In this document: piece after piece, positions 1 through 7,804 of the stretch
How the letters are laid out: every line of letters begins with the position of its first letter
Numbering within the stretch: the first letter of the stretch is position 1
From: UBA11524 sp963617205
GTDB taxonomy: Bacteria > Bacillota > Clostridia > Christensenellales > Aristaeellaceae
Direction of reading: 5' to 3'
Assembly (NCBI GenBank): GCA_963617205.1
Contig: CAVEOA010000009.1
Coordinates: forward strand, 1-64,000
Length of the DNA: 64,000 bases
Position numbers and translations under genes: made by a program
Notes under the pieces: generated by a model
Seen by the model: only the letters and a program-made list of their open reading frames with translations
Databases searched by the model: none
What the model was told of the DNA's origin: nothing

Positions 1-1517
1 GCCGAAACTTCCTTGGAAACCTTCTTGTCAGAGTCCAAAGGTTTCATTGTCGGGAACAGCAGCACATCGCGGATGGTGGCGCTGTCTGTCAGCAGCATGA
101 CCATGCGGTCAAGACCGAAGCCCAGACCACCCGTAGGCGGCATGCCGTATTCGAGTGCTGTCACGAAGTCCTCGTCAACATCGGCATGAATGCCCTGCGC
201 GCGGCGGGCAAGCATCTGCGCCTCAAAGCGGCGGCGCTGGTCAATCGGGTCATTCAGCTCGGTGAATGCATTGCCCATCTCGTGACCGGTGATGAAGAAC
301 TCAAAGCGTTCGGTCAGCTTCGGGTCGCTGGGCTTGCGCTTGGCCAGCGGAGAAATCTCAACCGGGTAGTCGGTGATGAAGGTCGGCTGAATGAGGCTCG
401 CCTCAACATATTCGTCGAACAGCGCAGCAAGGCAGTCGCCCTTCGTGGCGTTTGCCTCAACATGCACATTGCGCTTGTCGCAGATGGCGCGCGCTTCTTC
501 ATCGCTCTGCCACGTTGTCCAGTCCTCGCCGCAGGCTTCCTTGACGGAATCCGCCATGGTGATGCGCTTCCACGGCGCCTTCAGATGGATGGTCTGCCCC
601 TGATAGACGACATCGGTCGTGCCGAGCGTCTTCATGGCGACAAACTCGAAGAGCTGCTCGACCATCTCCATGATTTCGTTGTAATCGGCATACGCCTGAT
701 ACGTCTCGACGGACGTAAATTCCGGATTGTGGGTCGCGTCCATGCCCTCGTTGCGGAAGATGCGGCCGACCTCGTACACGCGCTCGAAGCCGCCGACAAT
801 CAGCCGCTTCAGGTACAGCTCGGTTTCAATGCGCAGGAACATCGGCATGTTCAGCGCGTTGTGGTACGTGCGGAACGGACGTGCAGACGCGCCGATTTCC
901 ACCGTGTGGAGCACAGGCGTATCCACCTCGAGATAGCCGCGCCCGTCAAGGAACTCGCGCACGGCGGCGATGATGCGGCTGCGCTTGCGGAATGTGTCGC
1001 GCACCTCAGGGTTTACGATGCAGTCCACATAGCGCTGACGATAGCGGAGGTCAGGGTCCACCAGACCGTGGAACTTTTCCGGCAGCACCTTCAGGGACTT
1101 ACACAGCAGCGTCAGCGACGTTACATGGATGGACGCTTCACCGGTCTTTGTGCGGAAGACAGTGCCCTGTACGCCGATGATGTCGCCGAGGTCGTCCTTC
1201 TTGAACGCGGCATACGCATCCTCGCCGAGGTCATCACGCGTCACGTAAATCTGCATCTCGCCCTGCGCATCGAGCAGGTGCGCGAAGGAGGCCTTGCCCA
1301 TAACGCGGCGAGAAACCATGCGTCCGGCGAGAGAAACGGTTTTGCCCTCAAGCGCGTCAAAATTGTTCGTGATGTCGCTGGAATGGTGCGTCACGTCAAA
1401 ATGCGTAATTTCATAGGGGTTCTGACCTGCATCGATGAGCGCCTGCAGCTTCTGCCGGCGGATGATTTCCTGCTCGGAAAGCGGCGGCGTCAGGGGAGTT
1501 ACGGGATAATCAGCCAT
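1..1517 (-). CDS. lysS: Lysyl-tRNA synthetase, class II (3' end cut by window)
   Basis: Charges tRNA-Lys with lysine in the cytoplasm. Reading the minus strand from the ATG at 1517 gives MADYPVTPLTPPLSEQEIIR, then an OB-fold anticodon-binding domain (around KTVSLAGRMVSRRVMGKASF) and the class II catalytic core: motif 2 (FRNEGMDATHNPEFT, with the family's typical RNEG) and motif 3 near the end (GLGFGLDRMVMLLTDS). About 505 codons are present. LysS proteins are usually near 500 residues, so only a few C-terminal codons should be missing. It lies 33 bp downstream of greA in the same direction, a common Clostridia arrangement, and probably shares the promoter at 2162-2190. No T-box motif is visible in front of it. 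Confidence 0.96.
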   Translation of the reverse strand, partial: MADYPVTPLTPPLSEQEIIRRQKLQALIDAGQNPYEITHFDVTHHSSDITNNFDALEGKTVSLAGRMVSRRVMGKASFAHLLDAQGEMQIYVTRDDLGEDAYAAFKKDDLGDIIGVQGTVFRTKTGEASIHVTSLTLLCKSLKVLPEKFHGLVDPDLRYRQRYVDCIVNPEVRDTFRKRSRIIAAVREFLDGRGYLEVDTPVLHTVEIGASARPFRTYHNALNMPMFLRIETELYLKRLIVGGFERVYEVGRIFRNEGMDATHNPEFTSVETYQAYADYNEIMEMVEQLFEFVAMKTLGTTDVVYQGQTIHLKAPWKRITMADSVKEACGEDWTTWQSDEEARAICDKRNVHVEANATKGDCLAALFDEYVEASLIQPTFITDYPVEISPLAKRKPSDPKLTERFEFFITGHEMGNAFTELNDPIDQRRRFEAQMLARRAQGIHADVDEDFVTALEYGMPPTGGLGFGLDRMVMLLTDSATIRDVLLFPTMKPLDSDKKVSKEVS

Positions 1518-1550
1518 GATGGGTGTCCACTCCTGTGTCAAAATATAGGA

Positions 1551-2036
1551 TTACCGATGGATGTCCAGAATGCGGAGCTGAATGAGCCCGCGGGGCGTCT
1601 CAACGTCAACGATGTCGCCGACCGTCTTGCCCAGCAGCGCCGCGCCGATGGGGCAGTCAGTGGAGATACGTCCCTCATCGGGATCCGCCTCGTCTGCACC
1701 TGCGCCGACAATGGCGTACTCGGACTGCGCGCCGCTCTCGACGTTCTCATAGCGAACCGTAATGCCGACAGACACGCGATCGGTGGACAGGTCGCTCTCG
1801 TCAACGACCTCCGCGCTCTCAATCAACGCCTTCAAACGCGTGATTTCGGCTTCGTTCTTTGCCTGGTCGTTGCGGGCTTCCGTGTATTCTGCGTTTTCAG
1901 ACAAGTCGCCGAAGCCACGCGCGATTTCGATGGCAGTGACGATTTCCTTGCGCTTGACATTCAGCAGGTAATCGTAACGCTCCTGCAGCTTGCGGAGAGA
2001 TTCGGCTGTCATTATATTATGTTTTTCTTCCGCCAT
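1551..2036 (-). CDS. greA: Transcription elongation factor GreA
   Basis: Rescues backtracked RNA polymerase by stimulating transcript cleavage. The 161 residues match the family length. The N-terminal coiled coil covers roughly residues 9-80, with the conserved GDLSENAEYTEARNDQ segment whose acidic residues sit at the coiled-coil tip. The C-terminal FKBP-like domain contains the usual GRISTDCPIGAALLGKTVGD and VDVETPRG stretches. The ATG at 2036 has AAAGGAG nine bases upstream. A second ATG eight codons in lacks a good site. First gene of a greA-lysS operon behind a consensus promoter. Confidence 0.96.
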   Translation of the reverse strand: MAEEKHNIMTAESLRKLQERYDYLLNVKRKEIVTAIEIARGFGDLSENAEYTEARNDQAKNEAEITRLKALIESAEVVDESDLSTDRVSVGITVRYENVESGAQSEYAIVGAGADEADPDEGRISTDCPIGAALLGKTVGDIVDVETPRGLIQLRILDIHR

Positions 2037-2080
2037 GAGTCCCAGCTCCTTTCATGTGCGCGGCAATGAGCCGCAAAGAA

Positions 2081-2127
2081 GCACCCGGAGAGGATTGACA
2101 GCGGGAAAGACCGCCAAAACCGGGTGC
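2081..2127 (-). other. Hairpin in greA 5' leader
   Basis: GCACCCGG at 2081-2088 pairs perfectly with CCGGGTGC at 2120-2127, and a small GCGG/CCGC hairpin lies inside. On the minus strand the 3' arm is followed by TTCTTT, a poor uridine tract. A second short hairpin, GCGGC-AATGA-GCCGC, occurs at 2060-2074, just before the greA ribosome-binding site. This could be a weak attenuator or a stability element. Function is not established. Confidence 0.4.
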
Positions 2128-2161
2128 GAGCATTCAAAATGCTTGGTGTATACCATGCTCC

Positions 2162-2190
2162 ATTATACTTTCTTTTCCGGCAACTGTCAA
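2162..2190 (-). promoter_or_regulatory. Sigma-A promoter of greA-lysS
   Basis: On the minus strand, TTGACA (2190-2185), a 17-bp spacer and TATAAT (2167-2162): both hexamers match consensus exactly. It gives a leader of about 115 nt before greA. Confidence 0.85.
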
Positions 2191-2594
2191 CAAAAAACGC
2201 CATGAATTCTTTGTCGCAGCACGCAAAACGGGTCAAGGGGGGACTTCGTCCCGTTTCCTGTCCCTTGCAGGGTGCAGGGACAGCGTCCCTGCTGGGGTTT
2301 GGGGCAACGCACCAACAAAACGACATCAGTCAACAATGCAAATGTCATCAACCACGCCCTCACGAGCGCTGAACAGAGAAGCGGATGAAGTCTGCGGAAC
2401 GCCTTCAGCGCAGCGCAGGTAACTTTATGTCAATTCCGAATATGAAGCGAAATCGTTTTTTACATGGGCCTGAGACGGATTTTCGAAAAAATTTCGTTTC
2501 TTTTCGCAAAATTTCCGCAAGGATTTTTGACTCGTTTGTCGTACTAATCCCCCATACAGGGAAATCATTCTTTTCGGCAGGAAAGGAGATTGAA
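2191..2594. other. Divergent intergenic region before the GH29 gene
   Basis: No gene is supported here. It holds small GC hairpins around 2220-2300 (for example GGGAC-TTC-GTCCC) and, at 2447-2515, an AT-rich tract with repeated CGAAA/TTTTCG elements: GCGAAATCGTTTTTT, TTTTCGAAAAAATTTCG and TTTTCGCAAAATTTCC. These resemble the palindromes in front of the GH5 gene at 21226-21260. A TTGACT at about 2527 is a possible -35, but no convincing -10 follows it. Confidence 0.45.
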
Positions 2595-4070
2595 ATGGAC
2601 AGACAATGGTACCTGCAGGAGATTGATGCGCGAAATGCATCGGGAAAGTATCAGCCGACATGGGAATCGCTGAGTCAGCATCCCGTGCCGGACTGGTATC
2701 GGGAAAAGCGGCTGGGCATCTTCCTGCACTGGGGCGTTTTCTCCGTGCCGGCATATCATGACTGGTACGCGAGAAACATGTACATTCAGGGGACGCCGGA
2801 ATACGAGTATCATCTGGCGACCTACGGTGCACACAAGGACTTCGGCTTCAAGGACTTCATTCCCCAGTTTACAATGGAGAAGTTCGAGCCGCAGGCGTGG
2901 GTGAAGGAATTCATGGATGCAGGCGCGGATTACATCGTGCCGGTCGCGGAGCATCATGACGGCTTCCAGAACTATGAAAGCGAGCTGTCCCACTGGAACG
3001 CCGTGGAAATGGGTCCGCATCGCGACATCATGGGCGACCTGCTGCGTGAGGCGGATCGTGCCGGCATGACGCTCGGCGCGTCGAGTCACCGCGTGGAGCA
3101 CTGGTGGTTCCTTAGCCATGCGCTGGAGTTCGACAGCGACATCAAGCAGCCGCTCAAGCAGGGCGACTACGCGTGGCCTTCGATGCCGGAGAGGGGCAAT
3201 CAGGATTTGTTCTCCGAACCGGCACCGACGGATGAATTTTTGACAGACTGGCTGCTGCGCTGCTGCGAGATTGTCGACCGCTACCATCCGCGCATCATCT
3301 ACTTTGACTGGTGGATTCAGCATTCCGCCGTCAAGCCGTACCTGCAGCGCTTCGCGGCGTACTACTTCAACGTCATGGAGGAGCATGGCGGCTGTGTCAT
3401 CAACTACAAGCATGATGCGTTCCCGTTCGGCATCGGCGTGCCGGATATCGAGCGCGGTCAGTTCGCCGATGCAAAGCCGTTCCTGTGGCAGTCGGATACG
3501 TCCGTCATGCGCGGCAGCTGGTGCTACTCAAAGGATCCTGCACGTGCGAAGTACAAGGAGCCGCGCGAGGTCATCTGGGATTTGCTCGATGTCGTGAGCA
3601 AGAACGGACGCTTGCTGCTGAACTTCGGTCCGAAGCCGGACGGCACGCTGTCCGACAAGGACATCGAAATCCTGCACGCGATGCGCGACTGGATGAAGGT
3701 CAACGACGAGTGCATCCATGGCACAGGGCTGTGGCGCATCTCGCAGGAAGGACCGACGCGGATTCAGGAGGGACAGTTCGCCGACGCAACGAGCCGCAAC
3801 TTCACCAGCGAGGACTTCCGCTTCACCTGCCGCGGCGGCAATGTGTACGCGGCGTGCCTTGTCTGCCCGGAGGACGGCAGGATGCACATCAAGTCGCTGC
3901 GTGAGGCGGATGCAAGCAGCCTGCCGCTCTGGCACGGCATTATCCGGCAGGTGGAGGTGCTGGGATGTCCGCACGGGGTGACGTGGTCGCGCGACAGCGA
4001 GGCGCTGCATGTCGACATGGGCGATTACCGCTCGAACATGCCGGTTGTTGTCAAAATCATGACAGACTAA
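2595..4070 (+). CDS. Alpha-L-fucosidase, GH29
   Basis: Likely removes terminal alpha-L-fucose from oligosaccharides by a retaining mechanism. The GH29 N-terminal signature is present (KRLGIFLHWGVFSVPAYHDWYARNMY), followed by EHHDGFQNYES and the strand IIYFDWW carrying the expected nucleophile Asp238. LLLNFGPKPDGTL closes the barrel, and the remainder is a C-terminal beta-domain. There is no signal peptide, so it should act in the cytoplasm. I chose the ATG at 2595 because AAAGGAG lies just upstream. The open frame extends 70 codons further upstream into AT-rich intergenic sequence without homology-like content. It is 30 bp upstream of the GH31 gene and surely co-transcribed, which suggests work on fucosylated xyloglucan fragments. 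Confidence 0.93.
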   Translation: MDRQWYLQEIDARNASGKYQPTWESLSQHPVPDWYREKRLGIFLHWGVFSVPAYHDWYARNMYIQGTPEYEYHLATYGAHKDFGFKDFIPQFTMEKFEPQAWVKEFMDAGADYIVPVAEHHDGFQNYESELSHWNAVEMGPHRDIMGDLLREADRAGMTLGASSHRVEHWWFLSHALEFDSDIKQPLKQGDYAWPSMPERGNQDLFSEPAPTDEFLTDWLLRCCEIVDRYHPRIIYFDWWIQHSAVKPYLQRFAAYYFNVMEEHGGCVINYKHDAFPFGIGVPDIERGQFADAKPFLWQSDTSVMRGSWCYSKDPARAKYKEPREVIWDLLDVVSKNGRLLLNFGPKPDGTLSDKDIEILHAMRDWMKVNDECIHGTGLWRISQEGPTRIQEGQFADATSRNFTSEDFRFTCRGGNVYAACLVCPEDGRMHIKSLREADASSLPLWHGIIRQVEVLGCPHGVTWSRDSEALHVDMGDYRSNMPVVVKIMTD

Positions 4071-4100
4071 CGGAAGCAAAAACAGAGGAGGAACATCATC

Positions 4101-6344
4101 ATGCGCTTTACGCAGGGCTACTGGGTCATTCGTCAGGACTACGTCATGTCCTACGCGACAAAGACCGTTCGTGTCATCAAGTCCGACAGGGAGCTGCACA
4201 TTATCAGCGCCTGCCGTCCCATCCGCACGCGCGGCGACATTCTTGACGGCGGTTCGCTCGATGTCGTGTTCACCGCGCCGAGGAAGAACATCATCCGCGT
4301 ACAGGTGACGCATTTCGCCGGCACGCCGCGCAAGGATCCGAAGTTCACAACGTACGAGGAGGATGTGACGCCCGAAATCCGCGAGGATGACGATTACGCG
4401 TACTTCACCTCCGGCGACCTGACCGCGCGCGTGAACAAGGGCGACAACTGGGCAGTGGACTACATGGTCGGCGACCGCATTCTGACGACGTCCGGCTGGC
4501 GCGGCATGGGTCGTGCGCTTCGCAAGGACGGTACGCCTGCATCGCTGCTGCCGCATGGTCAGTCGTACATGTCGGAAAGCCTGATGCTGGATGTCGGCGA
4601 GTGCGTCTACGGTCTGGGCGAACGCTTCGGCGCGTATGTCAAGAACGGTCAGACGGTCGACATGTGGAACGCGGACGGCGGCACGGCATCGGAGCTGGCG
4701 TACAAGAATATCCCGTTCTACATGACGAACCGCGGCTACGGCGTGCTGGTGGAGAACAGCAGCGACGTTTCCTTCGAGGTTGCAACGGAGAAGGTCGAGC
4801 GCGTGCAGTTCTCGCACGAGGGCGAAACGATGGTGTACGACGTGATTTACGGCGGCACGCCCAAGGATACGCTGGAGCGTTACACGGCGCTGACCGGTCG
4901 TCCGGCGCTGGTGCCGGCATGGTCGTTCGGCCTGTGGCTGTCCACGTCCTTCACAACGAATTATGACGAGCAGACCACCTCGTCCTTCATCGACGGCATG
5001 GCGCAGCGCGATATTCCGCTGTCCGTGTTCCACTTTGACTGCTACTGGATGCGCGGCTATAACTGGTGTGATTTCGAGTGGGATCACGACACGTTCCCCG
5101 ATCCGGTCGGCATGCTCAAGCGCTATCACGACAAGGGACTGCACATCTGCTGCTGGATCAACCCGTACATCGGGCAGGCATCGCCGCTGTTTGCCGAGGG
5201 CATGAAGAACGGCTATCTGCTCAAAAAGACGGATGGCAGCCTGTTCCAGACGGATATGTGGCAGGCAGGCATGGCGATTGTCGACTTCACGAATCCGGAT
5301 GCCTGCAAGTGGTATGCATCGTACCTCTACAAGCTGATGGACATGGGCGTTGACTGCTTCAAGACGGACTTCGGCGAGCGGATTCCGGTGCGCGACATCG
5401 CATGGTTCGATGGCAGCGATCCGCTGTACATGCATAATTACTACACTTATCTGTATAATCAGGTGGTGTTCAACGTCGTCAAGGATCGCAAGGGCGAGGG
5501 TGAGGCGATTCTGTTCGCCCGCAGCGCGACCGTCGGCGGTCAACAGTTCCCTGTGCACTGGGGCGGCGACAACTCCGCATCCTATGTGTCCATGGCGGAA
5601 ACGCTCCGCGCCGGTCTGTCCATGAGCCACAGCGGCTTCGGCTTCTGGAGCCATGATATTTCCGGCTTCGAGTCGACCGCACCGGCGGATGTCTACAAGC
5701 GCTGGGTGCAGTTTGGTCTCCTGTCCTCCCACAGCCGCCTGCACGGCTCGAGCAGCTATCGTGTGCCGTGGCTCTTTGACGAGGAGAGCGTTGATGTCTG
5801 CCGCAAGTTTACCAAGCTCAAGTGCCGTCTGATGCCCTATCTGTACGGCAAGGCAGTCGAGGCGCATGCGGACGGCGTGCCGATGATGCGCCCGATGGTG
5901 CTGGAATTCCCCGATGACCCTGCCTGCGATATGCTTGACCGGCAGTATATGCTGGGCGACAGCCTGCTTGTTGCGCCGATTTTCCGCAAGGACGGCGAGG
6001 TGCAGTACTACCTGCCGGAAGGCACATGGACGTCTCTGCTCGATGACACCAGGATCGAAGGCGGTCGCTGGCAGACGGAGATTCACGACTTCATGTCCCT
6101 GCCGCTGATGGTTCGCCCGGGCACGGTGCTGCCCATCGGCGCCTGCGACAGCCGTCCGGATTACGACTATCTCGACGGGCTGGAGCTGCACGTCTATCAG
6201 CTCGAGAACGGCGAAAGCGCAACGGTGGAAATCCCGGACACCAAGGGCAACATCGCAGCGACGTTCACCGTCACCATGAAGGACGGTCAGGCGGTTGTCG
6301 AAACCGACTCCGCGAAGCCGTACACGGTCGTTGTGCATCAGTAA
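4101..6344 (+). CDS. Alpha-xylosidase, GH31 (YicI type)
   Basis: Hydrolyses alpha-xylosyl residues, typically from the non-reducing end of xyloglucan oligosaccharides. The 747-residue length and architecture fit the YicI group: N-terminal beta-sandwich with YGLGERFG, then a (beta/alpha)8 barrel. VDCFKTDFGERIP carries the nucleophile Asp423, and the WGGDN segment carries the acid/base Asp490. Distal beta-domains include PLMVRPGTVLPIG. No signal peptide is seen, so it should be cytoplasmic. The ATG at 4101 follows AGAGGAGGA. Co-transcribed with the GH29 gene. Some GH31 enzymes of this type act on other alpha-glycosides, so xylose specificity is inferred from the YicI-like KTDFGE context. Confidence 0.92.
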   Translation: MRFTQGYWVIRQDYVMSYATKTVRVIKSDRELHIISACRPIRTRGDILDGGSLDVVFTAPRKNIIRVQVTHFAGTPRKDPKFTTYEEDVTPEIREDDDYAYFTSGDLTARVNKGDNWAVDYMVGDRILTTSGWRGMGRALRKDGTPASLLPHGQSYMSESLMLDVGECVYGLGERFGAYVKNGQTVDMWNADGGTASELAYKNIPFYMTNRGYGVLVENSSDVSFEVATEKVERVQFSHEGETMVYDVIYGGTPKDTLERYTALTGRPALVPAWSFGLWLSTSFTTNYDEQTTSSFIDGMAQRDIPLSVFHFDCYWMRGYNWCDFEWDHDTFPDPVGMLKRYHDKGLHICCWINPYIGQASPLFAEGMKNGYLLKKTDGSLFQTDMWQAGMAIVDFTNPDACKWYASYLYKLMDMGVDCFKTDFGERIPVRDIAWFDGSDPLYMHNYYTYLYNQVVFNVVKDRKGEGEAILFARSATVGGQQFPVHWGGDNSASYVSMAETLRAGLSMSHSGFGFWSHDISGFESTAPADVYKRWVQFGLLSSHSRLHGSSSYRVPWLFDEESVDVCRKFTKLKCRLMPYLYGKAVEAHADGVPMMRPMVLEFPDDPACDMLDRQYMLGDSLLVAPIFRKDGEVQYYLPEGTWTSLLDDTRIEGGRWQTEIHDFMSLPLMVRPGTVLPIGACDSRPDYDYLDGLELHVYQLENGESATVEIPDTKGNIAATFTVTMKDGQAVVETDSAKPYTVVVHQ

Positions 6345-6355
6345 AATTGCATCAG

Positions 6356-6390
6356 AAAAAGCGCTCTGTCCCACATGGGATGGAGCGCTT
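6356..6390 (-). terminator. Rho-independent terminator between convergent genes
   Basis: AAGCGCTC (6359-6366) pairs with GAGCGCTT (6383-6390), with an inner GTCCC/GGGAT extension. Reading minus, the stem is followed by TTTTTC, so it mainly serves the gene at 6408-6986. On the plus strand the tail ATTGATTG is weak, so it may end the GH29-GH31 transcript less efficiently. Confidence 0.75.
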
Positions 6391-6407
6391 ATTGATTGCA
6401 GCGCAGG

Positions 6408-6986
6408 TTAATCCGCCGCGATGTCCTCGTCAGGCACATAGACGCGCGTTCCGTCCACGGTGACGCGCGCAAGCAGGTCGGTCAGGAACGTGTAGAGCGC
6501 CTGATGATTCTTTTCGAGATGATAGCCTGAGAGGATGAGCAGGTTGCCGGTATCCGAAAGCACCATCAGCGTGATTTTGTCTTCGCCCTCGCCGAAAGCA
6601 TTCGTGACCACGCCGCCGAGAATGTGGAAGCCGTCCTCCGCGTCAAATTCAATCAGCTCATCGGTGTTTGCATCGAACTGGTTCATCAGCTCCGGCAGGG
6701 TGCTTGCCGGATCGTCATCAGGCGTGCGGGCAATCACCATTGCCACAACGCGCGCACTGCCGGACACGAGAACGGTTCTGCCGTCGGTCAGCTCGACATG
6801 CGCGCCTTCAGGCAGCGTCAGCGAAAAGGGAAACAGCGCATCCGCAGGCACTTCGGTCAGGACGGATGCTGCAGTGGGCTCGGCAGAGGTGTCAGAGGCA
6901 GTGGCAAGGTCTTCAGCGAAGGATATGGAAGCGGAAAACAGCAAGGCAATGAGTAGCAGGCTCAGCCATGAAGCGGCATGACGCAT
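6408..6986 (-). CDS. Exported protein of unknown function
   Basis: I do not recognise the family. The 192-residue product starts with a clear signal peptide (MRHAASWLSLLLIALLFSAS, cleavage probably after SFA). The mature part is acidic and mixed alpha/beta-like: FPFSLTLPEGAHVELTDGR, a VAMVIARTPDDDPAST segment, and a C-terminal TLMVLSDTGNLLILSGYHLEK. The start at 6986 follows GGAGGTG. The open frame continues 33 codons upstream but overlaps the promoter. It is a monocistronic gene facing away from the YczE-like gene. The pattern recalls small extracytoplasmic lipid- or stress-related proteins, but no function can be assigned. Confidence 0.8.
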   Translation of the reverse strand: MRHAASWLSLLLIALLFSASISFAEDLATASDTSAEPTAASVLTEVPADALFPFSLTLPEGAHVELTDGRTVLVSGSARVVAMVIARTPDDDPASTLPELMNQFDANTDELIEFDAEDGFHILGGVVTNAFGEGEDKITLMVLSDTGNLLILSGYHLEKNHQALYTFLTDLLARVTVDGTRVYVPDEDIAAD

Positions 6987-7022
6987 CAAAGAAGCACCTC
7001 CAGTAGCATACGATTCAAGCTC

Positions 7023-7051
7023 ATCATACCGCATTTGCGGAGCAATGTCAA
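7023..7051 (-). promoter_or_regulatory. Sigma-A promoter of the exported protein gene
   Basis: Minus strand: TTGACA (7051-7046), 17-bp spacer, TATGAT (7028-7023). One mismatch to consensus in the -10 box. Transcription would start about 30 bp before the chosen ATG, which supports that start. Confidence 0.8.
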
Positions 7052-7132
7052 ATTGTGAAATGTAACACTTTCTTTCATGGTGCATTTGTGATATGATGGC
7101 ATAGGTCTTGCAATGAAATGAGGAGGCTTTTC

Positions 7133-7804
7133 ATGCTTGAGAAAATCATGCATCACCTGTTCTGCCAGCCGAGGATGGTCAGGCGGACAATCGTGCTGCT
7201 GCTGAGCGTCACGGCGATGGGCGCCTGCATTGCGGTGTTTGACCGCATCGGCTTCGGAACAGACCCGTCATCTGTGATGAATCTGGGCGCTTCGCGGAAG
7301 CTGGGGATGCAGTTCGGGACGTATCAGGTGCTGTTCAACATCTTTCTGCTGCTGATTATTATCGCCTGCCGCCAATGGAAAGTCATCGGCATCGGTTCGA
7401 TTGCCAACATGGTGATTGTCGGCTACGCAAAGGACCTGTTCGACGTCATCTTCGATGCCCTGCACATCCTTCAGCCGGATTCGCTGACGATGGCTGTGCG
7501 CATCTGCTGGCTTATCCCGACGCTGGGCGTGTTCATGGTCTTCGTGTCGTTCTACATGATCGTCGAGCTTGGGACGTCGCCGTATGATGCCATTCCGCAA
7601 ATCGTTTCAAAGTACGTGAAGAAGGTGCCGTTTGCCGTCATACGCATGCTCTATGACGTCATGGTGCTTTCCATCGGTTACATGCTCGGCAGCACGGTCG
7701 GTGTCGTGACGCTTGTCACCGGCTTCTGCCTGGGACCGATTATCGGTGTGATTTCAAAGAAATTCCGTCCGTTCTTTATCGAGGAGGAGCCGAAAACATG
7801 CTGA
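7133..7804 (+). CDS. YczE/YitT-like integral membrane protein
   Basis: A 223-residue protein with about five hydrophobic segments (for example TIVLLLSVTAMGACIAVF, VLFNIFLLLIIIACR and WLIPTLGVFMVFVSFYMIVE). The motifs GFGTDPSSVMNLG and ELGTSPYDAIPQ are internally similar, as in the YczE/YyaS membrane family, whose function is unknown. The ATG at 7133 has AGGAGG six bases upstream. An ATG at 7118 overlaps that site and is unlikely. The last codons overlap the heparinase-like gene by 7 bp, so the two are translationally coupled. A transport role linked to the lyase substrate is possible but only inferred from position. Confidence 0.78.
   Translation: MLEKIMHHLFCQPRMVRRTIVLLLSVTAMGACIAVFDRIGFGTDPSSVMNLGASRKLGMQFGTYQVLFNIFLLLIIIACRQWKVIGIGSIANMVIVGYAKDLFDVIFDALHILQPDSLTMAVRICWLIPTLGVFMVFVSFYMIVELGTSPYDAIPQIVSKYVKKVPFAVIRMLYDVMVLSIGYMLGSTVGVVTLVTGFCLGPIIGVISKKFRPFFIEEEPKTC

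Noticed and set aside
186..2069. Plus-strand open frame across lysS and greA
   Set aside because: Antisense to two conserved genes with intact motifs; no ribosome-binding site at its start.
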